From Chrysopilus asiliformis (taxonomy: Eukaryota; Arthropoda; Insecta; Diptera; Rhagionidae), in NCBI GenBank assembly GCA_964034945.1, contig OZ035960.1:90609848-90673847 (forward strand): DNA of 64,000 nt, in the 5' to 3' direction. The translations under genes were made by a program, and so were the position numbers. Below are positions 9,201-24,077 of the stretch, one piece after another (the stretch's first letter is position 1; each line of letters starts with the position of its first letter). The notes beneath the pieces were generated by a model that did no database searches, was not told where the DNA came from, and was given only the letters and a program-made list of their open reading frames with translations.

Positions 9201-12200
9201 CCGTTATTTGGCACCGTGCCGTAATTTGGCACCGTGCCGTTATTTGGCACCGTGCCGTAATTTGGCACCGTGCCGTAATTTGGCACCGTGCCGTAATTTG
9301 GCACCGTGCCGTTATTTGGCACCGTGCCGTAATTTGGCACTGTGCCGTAATTTGGCACCGTGCCGTAATTTGGCACCGTGCCGTAATTTGGCACCGTGCC
9401 GTAATTTGGCACCGTGCCGTAATTTGGCACCGTGCCGTAATTTGGCACCGTGCCGTAATTTGGCACCGTGCCGTAATTTGGCACCGTGCCGTTATTTGGC
9501 ACCGTGCCGTAATTTGGCACCGTGCCGTAATTTGGCACCGTGCCGTAATTTGGCACCGTGCCGTAATTTGGCACCGTGCCGTTATTTGGTACAGTGCCGT
9601 TATTTGGCACAGTGCCGTTATTTGGCACCGTGCCGTAATTTGGCACCGTGCCGTAATTTGGCACCGTGCCGTAATTTGGCACCGTGCCGTAATTTGGCAC
9701 CGTGCCGTTATTTGGCACAGTGCCGTTATTTGGCACAGTGCCGTTATTTGGCACCGTGCCGTAATTTGGCACCGTGCCGTTATTTGGCACCGTGCCGTAA
9801 TTTGGCACCGTGCCGTAATTTGGCACCGTGCCGTAATTTGGAACCGTGCCGTTATTTGGCACCGTGCCGTAATTTGGCACCGTGCCGTAATTTGGCACCG
9901 TGCCGTAATTTGGCACCGTGCCGTAATTTGGCACCGTGCCGTTATTTGGCACCGTGCCGTTATTTGGCACCGTGCCGTAATTTGGCACCGTGCCGTAATT
10001 TGGCACCGTGCCGTTATTTGGCACCGTGAAACCCCAACTGGTTGAAACGTTAGCCGTGCCGTTATTTGGCACCGTGCCGTAATTTGGCACCGTGCCGTTA
10101 TTTGGCACCGTGCCGTAATTTGGCACCGTGCCGTAATTTGGCACCGTGCCGTAATTTGGCACCGTGCCGTAATTTGGCACCGTGCCGTAATTTGGCACCG
10201 TGCCGTTATTTGGCACCGTGCCGTAATTTGGCACCGTGCCGTTATTTGGTACCGTGCCGTTATTTGGCACCGTGCCGTAATTTGGCACCGTGCCGTAATT
10301 TGGCACCGTGCCGTTATTTGGCACAGTGCCGTTATTTGGCACAGTGCCGTTATTTGGCACCGTGCCGTAATTTGGCACCGTGCCGTTATTTGGTACCGTG
10401 CCGTTATTTGGCACCGTGCCGTAATTTGGCACCGTGCCGTAATTTGGCACCGTACCGTTATTTGGTACCGTGCCGTTATTTGGCACCGTGCCGTTATTTG
10501 GCACCGTGCCGTAATTTGGCTACGTGCCGTAATTTGGCACCGTGCCGTAATTTGGCACCGTGCCGTAATTTGGCACCATGACGTAATTTGGCACCGTGCC
10601 GTAATTTGGCACCGTGCCGTAATTTGGCACCGTGCCGTTATTTGGCACCGTGAAACCCCAACTGGTTGAAACGTTAGCCGTGCCGTTATTTGGCACCGTG
10701 CCGTAATTTGGCACCGTGCCGTTATTTGGCACCGTGCCGTTATTTGGCACAGTGCCGTTATTTGGCACAGTGCCGTTATTTGGCACCGTGCCGTAATTTG
10801 GCTACGTGCCGTAATTTGGCACCGTGCCGTAATTTGGCACCGTGCCGTAATTTGGCACCATGACGTAATTTGGCACCGTGCCGTAATTTGGCACCGTGCC
10901 GTAATTTGGCACCGTGCCGTTATTTGGTACAGTGCCGTTATTTGGCACAGTGCCGTTATTTGGCACCGTGCCGTAATTTGGTACCGTGCCGTAATTTGGC
11001 ACCGTGCCGTAATTTGGCACCGTGCCGTAATTTGGCACCGTGCCGTTATTTGGCACAGTGCCGTTATTTGGCACAGTGCCGTTATTTGGCACCGTGCCGT
11101 AATTTGGCACCGTGCCGTAATTTGGCACCGTGCCGTAATTTGGCACCGTGCCGTAATTTGGCACCGTGCCGTAATTTGGCACCGTGCCGTTATTTGGCAC
11201 CGTGCCGTTATTTGGCACCGTGCCGTAATTTGGCACCGTGCCGTAATTTGGCACCGTGCCGTTATTTGGCACCGTGAAACCCCAACTGGTTGAAACGTTA
11301 GCCGTGCCGTTATTTGGCACCGTGCCGTAATTTGGCACCGTGCCGTTATTTGGCACCGTGCCGTAATTTGGCACCGTGCCGTAATTTGGCACCGTGCCGT
11401 AATTTGGCACCGTGCCGTAATTTGGCACCGTGCCGTAATTTGGCACCGTGCCGTTATTTGGCACCGTGCCGTAATTTGGCACCGTGCCGTAATTTGGCAC
11501 CGTACCGTTATTTGGTACCGTGCCGTTATTTGGCACCGTGCCGTAATTTGGCACCGTGCCGTAATTTGGCACCGTACCGTTATTTGGTACCGTGCCGTTA
11601 TTTGGCACCGTGCCGTAATTTGGCACCGTGCCGTAATTTGGCACCGTGCCGTTATTTGGCACAGTGCCGTTATTTGGCACAGTGCCGTTATTTGGCACCG
11701 TGCCGTAATTTGGCACCGTGCCGTTATTTGGTACCGTGCCGTTATTTGGCACCGTGCCGTAATTTGGCACCGTGCCGTAATTTGGCACCGTACCGTTATT
11801 TGGTACCGTGCCGTTATTTGGCACCGTGCCGTTATTTGGCACCGTGCCGTAATTTGGCTACGTGCCGTAATTTGGCACCGTGCCGTAATTTGGCACCGTG
11901 CCGTAATTTGGCACCATGACGTAATTTGGCACCGTGCCGTAATTTGGCACCGTGCCGTAATTTGGCACCGTGCCGTTATTTGGCACCGTGAAACCCCAAC
12001 TGGTTGAAACGTTAGCCGTGCCGTTATTTGGCACCGTGCCGTAATTTGGCACCGTGCCGTTATTTGGCACCGTGCCGTAATTTGGCACCGTGCCGTAATT
12101 TGGCACCGTGCCGTAATTTGGCACCGTGCCGTAATTTGGCACCGTGCCGTAATTTGGCACCGTGCCGTTATTTGGCACCGTGCCGTAATTTGGCACCGTG

Positions 12201-15200
12201 CCGTAATTTGGCACCGTACCGTTATTTGGTACCGTGCCGTTATTTGGCACCGTGCCGTAATTTGGCACCGTGCCGTTATTTGGCACCGTGCCGTAATTTG
12301 GCACCGTGCCGTAATTTGGCACCGTGCCGTAATTTGGAACCGTGCCGTTATTTGGCACCGTGCCGTAATTTGGCACCGTGCCGTAATTTGGCACCGTGCC
12401 GTAATTTGGCACCGTGCCGTAATTTGGCACCGTGCCGTTATTTGGCACCGTGCCGTTATTTGGCACCGTGCCGTAATTTGGCACCGTGCCGTTATTTGGC
12501 ACCGTGCCGTAATTTGGCACCGTGTCGTAATTTGGCACCGTGCCGTAATTTGGCACCGTGCCGTTATTTGGCACCGTGCCGTAATTTGGCACTGTGCCGT
12601 AATTTGGCACCGTGCCGTAATTTGGCACCGTGCCGTAATTTGGCACCGTGCCGTAATTTGGCACCGTGCCGTAATTTGGCACCGTGCCGTTATTTGGCAC
12701 CGTGCCGTAATTTGGCACCGTGCCGTAATTTGGCACCGTGCCGTAATTTGGCACCGTGCCGTTATTTGGCACCGTGCCGTAATTTGGCACCGTGCCGTAA
12801 TTTGGCACCGTGCCGTAATTTGGCACCGTGCCGTAATTTGGCACCGTGCCGTTATTTGGCACAGTGCCGTTATTTGGCACAGTGCCGTTATTTGGCACCG
12901 TGCCGTAATTTGGCACCGTGCCGTAATTTGGCACCGTGCCGTTATTTGGCACAGTGCCGTTATTTGGCACAGTGCCGTTATTTGGCACCGTGACGTAATT
13001 TGGCACCGTGCCGTAATTTGGCACCGTGCCGTAATTTGGCACCGTGCCGTAATTTGGCACCGTGCCGTTATTTGGCACCGTACCGTAATTTGGCACCGTG
13101 CCGTTATTTGGCACCGTGCCGTAATTTGGCACCGTGCCGTTATATGGCACCGTGCCGTAATTTGGCACCGTGTCGTAATTTGGCACCGTGCCGTAATTTG
13201 GCACCGTGCCGTTATTTGGCACCGTGCCGTAATTTGGCACTGTGCCGTAATTTCGCACCGTGCCGTAATTTGGCACCGTGCCGTAATTTGGACCGTGCCG
13301 TAATTTGGCACCGTGCCGTAATTTGGCACCGTACCGTAATTTGGCACCGTGCCGTAATTTGGCACCGTGCCGTTATTTGGCACCGTGCCGTAATTTGGCA
13401 CCGTGCCGTAATTTGGCACCGTGCCGTTATTTGGCACCGTGCCGTTATTTGGCACCGTGCCGTAATTTGGCACCGTGCCGTAATTTGGCACCGTGCCGTT
13501 ATTTGGCACCGTGCCGTAATTTGGCACCGTGCCGTAATTTGGCACCGTGCCGTAATTTGGCACCGTGCCGTAATTTGGCACCGTGCCGTAATTTGGCACC
13601 GTGCCGTAATTTGGCACCGTGCCGTAATTTGGCACCGTGCCGTTATTTGGCACCGTGCCGTAATTTGGCACCGTGCCGTAATTTGGCACCGTGCCGTTAT
13701 TTGGCACCGTGCCGTTATTTGGCACCGTGCCGTAATTTGGCACCGTGCCGTAATTTGGCACCGTGCCGTAATTTGGCACCGTGCCGTTATTTGGCACCGT
13801 GCCGTTATTTGGCACCGTGCCGTTATTTGGCACCGTACCGTAATTTGGCACCGTACCGTAATTTGGCACCGTGCCGTAATTTGGCACCGTGCCGTTATTT
13901 GGCACCGTGCCGTAATTTGGCACCGTGCCGTAATTTGGCAATTTGGCACCGTGCCGTAATTTGGCACCGTGCCGTAATTTGGCACCGTGCCGTTATTTGG
14001 CACCGTGCCGTAATTTGGCACCGTGCCGTTATTTGGCACCGTGCCGTAATTTGGCACCGTGCCGTAATTTGGCACCGTGCCGTAATTTGGCACCGTGCCG
14101 TTATTTGGCACCGTGCCGTTATTTGGCACCGTGCCGTAATTTGGCACCGTGCCGTAATTTGGCACCGTGCCGTAATTTGGCACCGTGCCGTTATTTGGCA
14201 CCGTGCCGTTATTTGGCACCGTGCCGTTATTTGGCACCGTACCGTAATTTGGCACCGTACCGTAATTTGGCACCGTGCCGTAATTTGGCACCGTGCCGTT
14301 ATTTGGCACCGTGCCGTAATTTGGCACCGTGCCGTAATTTGGCAATTTGGCACCGTGCCGTAATTTGGCACCGTGCCGTAATTTGGCACCGTGCCGTTAT
14401 TTGGCACCGTGCCGTAATTTGGCACCGTGCCGTAATTTGGCACCGTGCCGTAATTTGGCACCGTGCCGTAATTTGGCACCGTGCCGTAATTTGGCACCGT
14501 GCCGTAATTTGGCACCGTGCCGTAATTTGGCACCGTGCCGTAATTTGGCACCGTGCCGTTATTTGGCACCGTGCCGTAATTTGGCACCGTGCCGTAATTT
14601 GGCACCGTGCCGTAATTTGGCACCGTGCCGTAATTTGGCACCGTGCCGTAATTTGGCACCGTGCCGTTATTTGGTACAGTGCCGTTATTTGGCACAGTGC
14701 CGTTATTTGGCACCGTGCCGTAATTTGGCACCGTGCCGTAATTTGGCACCGTGCCGTAATTTGGCACCGTGCCGTAATTTGGCACCGTGCCGTTATTTGG
14801 CACAGTGCCGTTATTTGGCACAGTGCCGTTATTTGGCACCGTGCCGTAATTTGGCACCGTGCCGTTATTTGGCACCGTGCCGTAATTTGGCACCGTGCCG
14901 TAATTTGGCACCGTGCCGTAATTTGGAACCGTGCCGTTATTTGGCACCGTGCCGTAATTTGGCACCGTGCCGTAATTTGGCACCGTGCCGTAATTTGGCA
15001 CCGTGCCGTAATTTGGCACCGTGCCGTTATTTGGCACCGTGCCGTTATTTGGCACCGTGCCGTAATTTGGCACCGTGCCGTAATTTGGCACCGTGCCGTT
15101 ATTTGGCACCGTGAAACCCCAACTGGTTGAAACGTTAGCCGTGCCGTTATTTGGCACCGTGCCGTAATTTGGCACCGTGCCGTTATTTGGCACCGTGCCG

Positions 15201-18200
15201 TAATTTGGCACCGTGCCGTAATTTGGCACCGTGCCGTAATTTGGCACCGTGCCGTAATTTGGCACCGTGCCGTAATTTGGCACCGTGCCGTTATTTGGCA
15301 CCGTGCCGTAATTTGGCACCGTGCCGTAATTTGGCACCGTACCGTTATTTGGTACCGTGCCGTTATTTGGCACCGTGCCGTAATTTGGCACCGTGCCGTA
15401 ATTTGGCACCGTACCGTTATTTGGTACCGTGCCGTTATTTGGCACCGTGCCGTAATTTGGCACCGTGCCGTAATTTGGCACCGTGCCGTTATTTGGCACA
15501 GTGCCGTTATTTGGCACAGTGCCGTTATTTGGCACCGTGCCGTAATTTGGCACCGTGCCGTTATTTGGTACCGTGCCGTTATTTGGCACCGTGCCGTAAT
15601 TTGGCACCGTGCCGTAATTTGGCACCGTACCGTTATTTGGTACCGTGCCGTTATTTGGCACCGTGCCGTTATTTGGCACCGTGCCGTAATTTGGCTACGT
15701 GCCGTAATTTGGCACCGTGCCGTAATTTGGCACCGTGCCGTAATTTGGCACCATGACGTAATTTGGCACCGTGCCGTAATTTGGCACCGTGCCGTAATTT
15801 GGCACCGTGCCGTTATTTGGCACCGTGAAACCCCAACTGGTTGAAACGTTAGCCGTGCCGTTATTTGGCACCGTGCCGTAATTTGGCACCGTGCCGTTAT
15901 TTGGCACCGTGCCGTTATTTGGCACAGTGCCGTTATTTGGCACAGTGCCGTTATTTGGCACCGTGCCGTAATTTGGCTACGTGCCGTAATTTGGCACCGT
16001 GCCGTAATTTGGCACCGTGCCGTAATTTGGCACCATGACGTAATTTGGCACCGTGCCGTAATTTGGCACCGTGCCGTAATTTGGCACCGTGCCGTTATTT
16101 GGTACAGTGCCGTTATTTGGCACAGTGCCGTTATTTGGCACCGTGCCGTAATTTGGCACCGTGCCGTAATTTGGCACCGTGCCGTAATTTGGCACCGTGC
16201 CGTAATTTGGCACCGTGCCGTTATTTGGCACAGTGCCGTTATTTGGCACAGTGCCGTTATTTGGCACCGTGCCGTAATTTGGCACCGTGCCGTTATTTGG
16301 CACCGTGCCGTAATTTGGCACCGTGCCGTAATTTGGCACCGTGCCGTAATTTGGAACCGTGCCGTTATTTGGCACCGTGCCGTAATTTGGCACCGTGCCG
16401 TAATTTGGCACCGTGCCGTAATTTGGCACCGTGCCGTAATTTGGCACCGTGCCGTTATTTGGCACCGTGCCGTTATTTGGCACCGTGCCGTAATTTGGCA
16501 CCGTGCCGTAATTTGGCACCGTGCCGTTATTTGGCACCGTGAAACCCCAACTGGTTGAAACGTTAGCCGTGCCGTTATTTGGCACCGTGCCGTAATTTGG
16601 CACCGTGCCGTTATTTGGCACCGTGCCGTAATTTGGCACCGTGCCGTAATTTGGCACCGTGCCGTAATTTGGCACCGTGCCGTAATTTGGCACCGTGCCG
16701 TAATTTGGCACCGTGCCGTTATTTGGCACCGTGCCGTAATTTGGCACCGTGCCGTAATTTGGCACCGTACCGTTATTTGGTACCGTGCCGTTATTTGGCA
16801 CCGTGCCGTAATTTGGCACCGTGCCGTAATTTGGCACCGTACCGTTATTTGGTACCGTGCCGTTATTTGGCACCGTGCCGTAATTTGGCACCGTGCCGTA
16901 ATTTGGCACCGTGCCGTTATTTGGCACAGTGCCGTTATTTGGCACAGTGCCGTTATTTGGCACCGTGCCGTAATTTGGCACCGTGCCGTTATTTGGTACC
17001 GTGCCGTTATTTGGCACCGTGCCGTAATTTGGCACCGTGCCGTAATTTGGCACCGTACCGTTATTTGGTACCGTGCCGTTATTTGGCACCGTGCCGTTAT
17101 TTGGCACCGTGCCGTAATTTGGCTACGTGCCGTAATTTGGCACCGTGCCGTAATTTGGCACCGTGCCGTAATTTGGCACCATGACGTAATTTGGCACCGT
17201 GCCGTAATTTGGCACCGTGCCGTAATTTGGCACCGTGCCGTTATTTGGCACCGTGAAACCCCAACTGGTTGAAACGTTAGCCGTGCCGTTATTTGGCACC
17301 GTGCCGTAATTTGGCACCGTGCCGTTATTTGGCACCGTGCCGTAATTTGGCACCGTGCCGTAATTTGGCACCGTGCCGTAATTTGGCACCGTGCCGTAAT
17401 TTGGCACCGTGCCGTAATTTGGCACCGTGCCGTTATTTGGCACCGTGCCGTAATTTGGCACCGTGCCGTAATTTGGCACCGTACCGTTATTTGGTACCGT
17501 GCCGTTATTTGGCACCGTGCCGTAATTTGGCACCGTGCCGTTATTTGGCACCGTGCCGTAATTTGGCACCGTGCCGTAATTTGGCACCGTGCCGTAATTT
17601 GGAACCGTGCCGTTATTTGGCACCGTGCCGTAATTTGGCACCGTGCCGTAATTTGGCACCGTGCCGTAATTTGGCACCGTGCCGTAATTTGGCACCGTGC
17701 CGTTATTTGGCACCGTGCCGTTATTTGGCACCGTGCCGTAATTTGGCACCGTGCCGTTATTTGGCACCGTGCCGTAATTTGGCACCGTGTCGTAATTTGG
17801 CACCGTGCCGTAATTTGGCACCGTGCCGTTATTTGGCACCGTGCCGTAATTTGGCACTGTGCCGTAATTTGGCACCGTGCCGTAATTTGGCACCGTGCCG
17901 TAATTTGGCACCGTGCCGTAATTTGGCACCGTGCCGTAATTTGGCACCGTGCCGTTATTTGGCACCGTGCCGTAATTTGGCACCGTGCCGTAATTTGGCA
18001 CCGTGCCGTAATTTGGCACCGTGCCGTTATTTGGCACCGTGCCGTAATTTGGCACCGTGCCGTAATTTGGCACCGTGCCGTAATTTGGCACCGTGCCGTT
18101 ATTTGGCACAGTGCCGTTATTTGGCACAGTGCCGTTATTTGGCACCGTGCCGTAATTTGGCACCGTGCCGTAATTTGGCACCGTGCCGTTATTTGGCACA

Positions 18201-21200
18201 GTGCCGTTATTTGGCACAGTGCCGTTATTTGGCACCGTGACGTAATTTGGCACCGTGCCGTAATTTGGCACCGTGCCGTAATTTGGCACCGTGCCGTAAT
18301 TTGGCACCGTGCCGTTATTTGGCACCGTACCGTAATTTGGCACCGTGCCGTTATTTGGCACCGTGCCGTAATTTGGCACCGTGCCGTTATTTGGCACCGT
18401 GCCGTAATTTGGCACCGTGTCGTAATTTGGCACCGTGCCGTAATTTGGCACCGTGCCGTTATTTGGCACCGTGCCGTAATTTGGCACTGTGCCGTAATTT
18501 CGCACCGTGCCGTAATTTGGCACCGTGCCGTAATTTGGACCGTGCCGTAATTTGGCACCGTGCCGTAATTTGGCACCGTGCCGTAATTTGGCACCGTGCC
18601 GTAATTTGGCACCGTGCCGTAATTTGGCACCGTGCCGTAATTTGGCACCGTGCCGTAATTTGGCACCGTACCGTAATTTGGCACCGTGCCGTAATTTGGC
18701 ACCGTGCCGTTATTTGGCACCGTGCCGTAATTTGGCACCGTGCCGTAATTTGGCACCGTGCCGTAATTTGGCACCGTGCAGTTATTTGGCACCGTGCCGT
18801 TATTTGGCACCGTGCCGTAATTTGGCACCGTGCCGTAATTTGGCACCGTGCCGTAATTTGGCACCGTGTCGTAATTTGGCACCGTGCCGTAATTTGGCAC
18901 CGTGCCGTTATTTGGCACCGTGCCGTAATTTGGCACTGTGCCGTAATTTGGCACCGTGCCGTAATTTGGCACCGTGCCGTAATTTGGCACCGTGCCGTAA
19001 TTTGGCACCGTGCCGTTATTTGGCACCGTGCCGTTATTTGGCACCGTGCCGTAATTTGGCACCGTGCCGTAATTTGGCACCGTGCCGTAATTTGGCACCG
19101 TGCCGTAATATGGCACCGTGCCGTAATTTGGCACCGTGCCGTTATTTGGCACAGTGCCGTTATTTGGCACAGTGCCGTTATTTGGCACCGTGCCGTAATT
19201 TGGCACCGTGCCGTAATTTGGCACCGTGCCGTTATTTGGCACCGTGCCGTTATTTGGCACAGTGCCGTTATTTGGCACAGTGCCGTTATTTGGCACCGTG
19301 ACGTAATTTGGCACCGTGCCGTAATTTGGCACCGTGCCGTAATTTGGCACCGTGCCGTAATTTGGCACCGTGCCGTTATTTGGCACCGTGCCGTTATTTG
19401 GCACCGTACCGTAATTTGGCACCGTGCCGTAATTTGGCACCGTGCCGTAATTTGGCACCGTGCCGTAATTTGGCACCGTGCCGTAATTTGGCACCGTGCC
19501 GTTATTTGGCACCGTGCCGTAATTTGGCACCGTGCCGTAATTTGGCACCGTGCCGTAATTTGGCACCGTGCCGCAATTTGGCACCGTGCCGTAATTTAAG
19601 CGGTGCGTAATTTGGCACCGTGCCGTAATTTGGCACCGTGCCGTTATTTGGCACCGTGCCGTAATTTGGCACCGTGCCGTAATTTGGCACCGTGCCGTAA
19701 TTTGGCACCGTGTCGTTATTTGGCACCGTGCCGTAATTTGGCACCGTGCCGTAATTTGGCACCGTGCCGTAATTTGGCACCGTGCCGTAATTTGGCACCG
19801 TGCCGTAATTTGGCACCGTGCCGTTATTTGGCACCGTGCCGTTATTTGGCACCGTGCCGTAATTTGGCACCGTGCCGTAATTTGGCACCGTGCCGTAATT
19901 TGGCACCGTGCCGTTATTTGGCACCGTGCCGTAATTTGGCACCGTGCCGTAATTTGACACCGTGCCGTAATTTGGCACCGTGCCGTAATTTGGCACCGTG
20001 CCGTAATTTGGCACCGTGCCGTAATTTGGCACCGTGCCGTAATTTGGCACCGTACCGTAATTTGGCACCGTGCCGTAATTTGGCACCGTGCCGTAATTTG
20101 GCACCGTGCCGTAATTTGGCACCGTGCCGTTATTTGGCACCGTGCCGTAATTGGGCACCGTGACGTTATTTGGCACCGTGCCGTAATTTGGCACCGTGCC
20201 GTTATTTGGCACCGTGCCGTAATTTGGCACCGTGCCGTAATTTGGCACCGTGCCGTTATTTGGCACCGTGCCGTTATTTGGCACCGTGCCGTAATTTGGC
20301 ACCGTGCCGTTATTTGGCACCGTGCCGTAATTTGGCACCGTGCCGTTATTTGGCACCGTGCCGTAATTTGGCACCGTGCCGTTATTTGGCACCGTACCGT
20401 AATTTGGCACCGTACCGTAATTTGGCACCGTGCCGTAATTTGGCACCGTGCCGTTATTTGGCACCGTGCCGTAATTTGGCACCGTGCCGTAATTTGGCAC
20501 CGTGCCGTTATTTGGCACCGTGCCGTTATTTGGCACCGTGCCGTAATTTGGCACCGTGCCGTTATTTGGCACCGTGCCGTAATTTGGCACCGTGCCGTTA
20601 TTTGGCACAGTGCCGTTATTTGGCACAGTGCCGTTATTTGGCACCGTGCCGTAATTTGGCACCGTGCCGTAATTTGGCACCGTGCCGTTATTTGGCACCG
20701 TGCCGTTATTTGGCACAGTGCCGTTATTTGGCACAGTGCCGTTATTTGGCACCGTGACGTAATTTGGCACCGTGCCGTAATTTGGCTCCGTGTCGTAATT
20801 TGGCACCGTGCCGTAATTTGGCACCGTGCCGTTATTTGGCACCGTGCCGTTATTTGGCACCGTACCGTAATTTGGCACCGTGCCGTAATTTGGCACCGTG
20901 CCGTAATTTGGCACCGTGCCGTTATTTGGCAACCTGCCGTAATTTGGCACCGTGCCGTAATTTGGCACCGTGCCGTAATTTGGCACCGTGCCGTAATTTG
21001 GCACCGTGCCGTAATTTGGCACCGTGCCGTAATTTGGCACCGTGCCGTAATTTGGCACCGTGCCGTTATTTGGCACCGTGCCGTAATTTGGCACCGTGCC
21101 GTTATTTGGCACCGTGCCGTAATTTGGCACCGTGCCGTAATTTGGCACCGTGCCGTAATTTGGCACCGTGCCGTAATTTGGCACCGTGACGTAATTTGGC

Positions 21201-23171
21201 ACCGTGCCGTAATTTGGCACCGTGCCGTAATTTGGCACCGTGCCGTAATTTGGCACCGTGCCGTTATTTGGCACCGTGAAACCCCAACTGGTTGAAACGT
21301 TAGCCGTGCCGTTATTTGGCACCGTGCCGTAATTTGGCACCGTGCCGTTATTTGGCACCGTGCCGTTATTTGGCACCGTGCCGTAATTTGGCACCGTGCC
21401 GTAATTTGGCACCGTGCCGTTATTTGGCACCGTGCCGTAATTTGGCACCGTGCCGTAATTTGGCACCGTGCCGTAATTTGGCACCGTGCCGTAATTTGGC
21501 ACCGTGCCGTAATTTGGCACCGTGCCGTAATTTGGCATCGTGCCGTTATTTGGCACCGTGCCGTTATTTGGCACCGTACCGTAATTTGGCACCGTGCCGT
21601 TATTTGGCACCGTGCCGTAATTTGGCACCGTGCCGTTATTTGGCACCGTGCCGTAATTTGGCACCGTGCCGTAATTTGGCACCGTGCCGTTATTTGGCAC
21701 CGTGCCGTAATTTGGCACCGTGCCGTAATTTGACACCGTGCCGTAATTTGGCACCGTGCCGTAATTTGGCACCGTGCCGTAATTTGGCACCGTGCCGTAA
21801 TTTGGCACCGTACCGTAATTTGGCACCGTGCCGTAATTTGGCACCGTGCCGTAATTTGGCACCGTGCCGTTATTTGGCACCGTGCCGTAATTGGGCACCG
21901 TGACGTTATTTGGCACCGTGCCGTAATTTGGCACCGTGCCGTTATTTGGCACCGTGCCGTAATTTGGCACCGTGCCGTTATTTGGCACCGTGCCGTAATT
22001 TGGCACCGTGCCGTTATTTGGCACCGTGCCGTAATTTGGCACCGTGCCGTTATTTGGCACCGTGCCGTAATTTGGCACCGTGCCGTTATTTGGCACCGTG
22101 CCGTAATTTGGCACCGTGCCGTTATTTGGCACCGTACCGTAATTTGGCACCGTGCCGTAATTTGGCACCGTGCCGTTATTTGGCACCGTGCCGTAATTTG
22201 GCACCGTGCCGTAATTTGGCACCGTGCCGTTATTTGGCACCGTGCCGTTATTTGGCACCGTGCCGTTATTTGGCACCGTGCCGTAATTTGGCACCGTGCC
22301 GTTATTTGGCACCGTGCCGTAATTTGGCACCGTGCCGTTATTTGGCACCGTGCCGTTATTTGGCACCGTGCCGTTATTTGGCACCGTGCCGTAATTTGGC
22401 ACCGTGCCGTTATTTGGCACCGTGCCGTAATTTGGCACCGTGCCGTTATTTGGCACAGTGCCGTTATTTGGCACAGTGCCGTTATTTGGCACCGTGCCGT
22501 AATTTGGCACCGTGCCGTAATTTGGCACCGTGCCGTTATTTGGCACCGTGCCGTTATTTGGCACAGTGCCGTTATTTGGCACAGTGCCGTTATTTGGCAC
22601 CGTGACGTAATTTGGCACCGTGCCGTAATTTGGCACCGTGCCGTAATTTGGCACCGTGCCGTAATTTGGCACCGTGCCGTTATTTGGCACCGTGCCGTTA
22701 TTTGGCACCGTACCGTAATTTGGCACCGTGCCGTAATTTGGCACCGTGCCGTAATTTGGCACCGTGCCGTAATTTGGCACCGTGCCGTTATTTGGCAACC
22801 TGCCGTAATTTGGCACCGTGCCGTAATTTGGCACCGTGCCGTAATTTGGCACCGTGCCGTAATTTGGCACCGTGCCGTAATTTGGCACCGTGCCGTAATT
22901 TGGCACCGTGCCGTAATTTGGCACCGTGCCGTAATTTGGCACCGTGCCGTAATTTGGCACCGTGCCGTTATTTGGCACCGTGCCGTAATTTGGCACCGTG
23001 CCGTAATTTGGCACCGTGCCGTAATTTGGCACCGTGCCGTAATTTGGCACCGTGACGTAATTTGGCACCGTGCCGTAATTTGGCACCGTGCCGTAATTTG
23101 GCACCGTGCCGTAATTTGGCACCGTGCCGTTATTTGGCACCGTGAAACCCCAACTGGTTGAAACGTTAGCC
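6250..23171. repeat. Satellite domain A: array with embedded 29-bp pieces of the 177-bp repeat
   Basis: A piece beginning TGAAACCCCAACTGGTTGAA and ending ACGTTAGCC interrupts the 18-bp array at 8221, 8971, 10027, 10651, 11275, 11989, 15112, 15826, 16540, 17254, 21277 and 23143. It equals the left array junction (6221-6249), including the diagnostic G. Spacings of 624 (twice) and 714 (four times) show higher-order units. A second junction variant, GCAATTTGGC, occurs at 7361, 13938 and 14342. No embedded piece occurs to the right of this domain. Confidence 0.9.
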
Positions 23172-24077
23172 GTGCCGTTATTTGGCACCGTGCCGTAATT
23201 TGGCACCGTGCCGTTATTTGGCACCGTGCCGTTATTTGGCACCGTGCCGTTATTTGGCACCGTACCGTAATTTGGCACCGTGCCGTTATTTGGCACCGTG
23301 CCGTAATTTGGCACTGTGCCGTAATTTGGCACCGTGCCGTAATTTGGCACCGTGCCGTAATTTGGCACCGTGCCGTTATTTGGCACCGTGCCGTTATTTG
23401 GCACCGTGCCGTAATTTGGCACCGTGCCGTAATTTGGCACCGTGCCGTAATTTGGCACCGTGCCGTTATTTGGCACCGTGCCGTTATTTGGCACCGTACC
23501 GTAATTTGGCACCGTGCCGTAATTTGGCACCGTGCCGTTATTTGGCACCGTGCCGTAATTTGGCACCGTGCCGTAATTTGGCACCGTGCCGTTATTTGGC
23601 ACCGTGCCGTTATTTGGCACCGTGCCGTAATTTGGCACCGTGCCGTTATTTGGCACCGTGCCGTAATTTGGCACCGTGCCGTAATTTGGCACCGTGCCGT
23701 AATTTGGCACCGTGCCGTTATTTGGCACCGTGCCGTTATTTGGCACCGTGCCGTAATTTGGCACCGTGCCGTAATTTGGCACCGTGCCGTAATTTGGCAC
23801 CGTGCCGTAATTTGGCACCGTGCCGTAATTTGGCACCGTGCCGTAATTTGGCACCGTGCCGTAATTTGGCACCGTGCCGTTATTTGGCACAGTGCCGTTA
23901 TTTGGCACCGTGCCGTAATTTGGCACCGTGCCGTAATTTGGCACCGTGCCGTAATTTGGCACCGTGCCGTAATTTGGCACCGTGCCGTAATTTGGCACCG
24001 TGCCGTAATTTGGCACCGTGCCGTTATTTGGCACAGTGCCGTTATTTGGCACCGTGCCGTAATTTGGCACCGTGCCG

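Noticed and set aside
7318..13941. Apparent 2,207-codon minus-strand protein made of repeating CQITAR/PNYGTV
   Set aside because: It is one of many overlapping frames created by an 18-bp stop-poor repeat. Five of six frames are open, frames change at every indel, and the commonest variant is non-synonymous.
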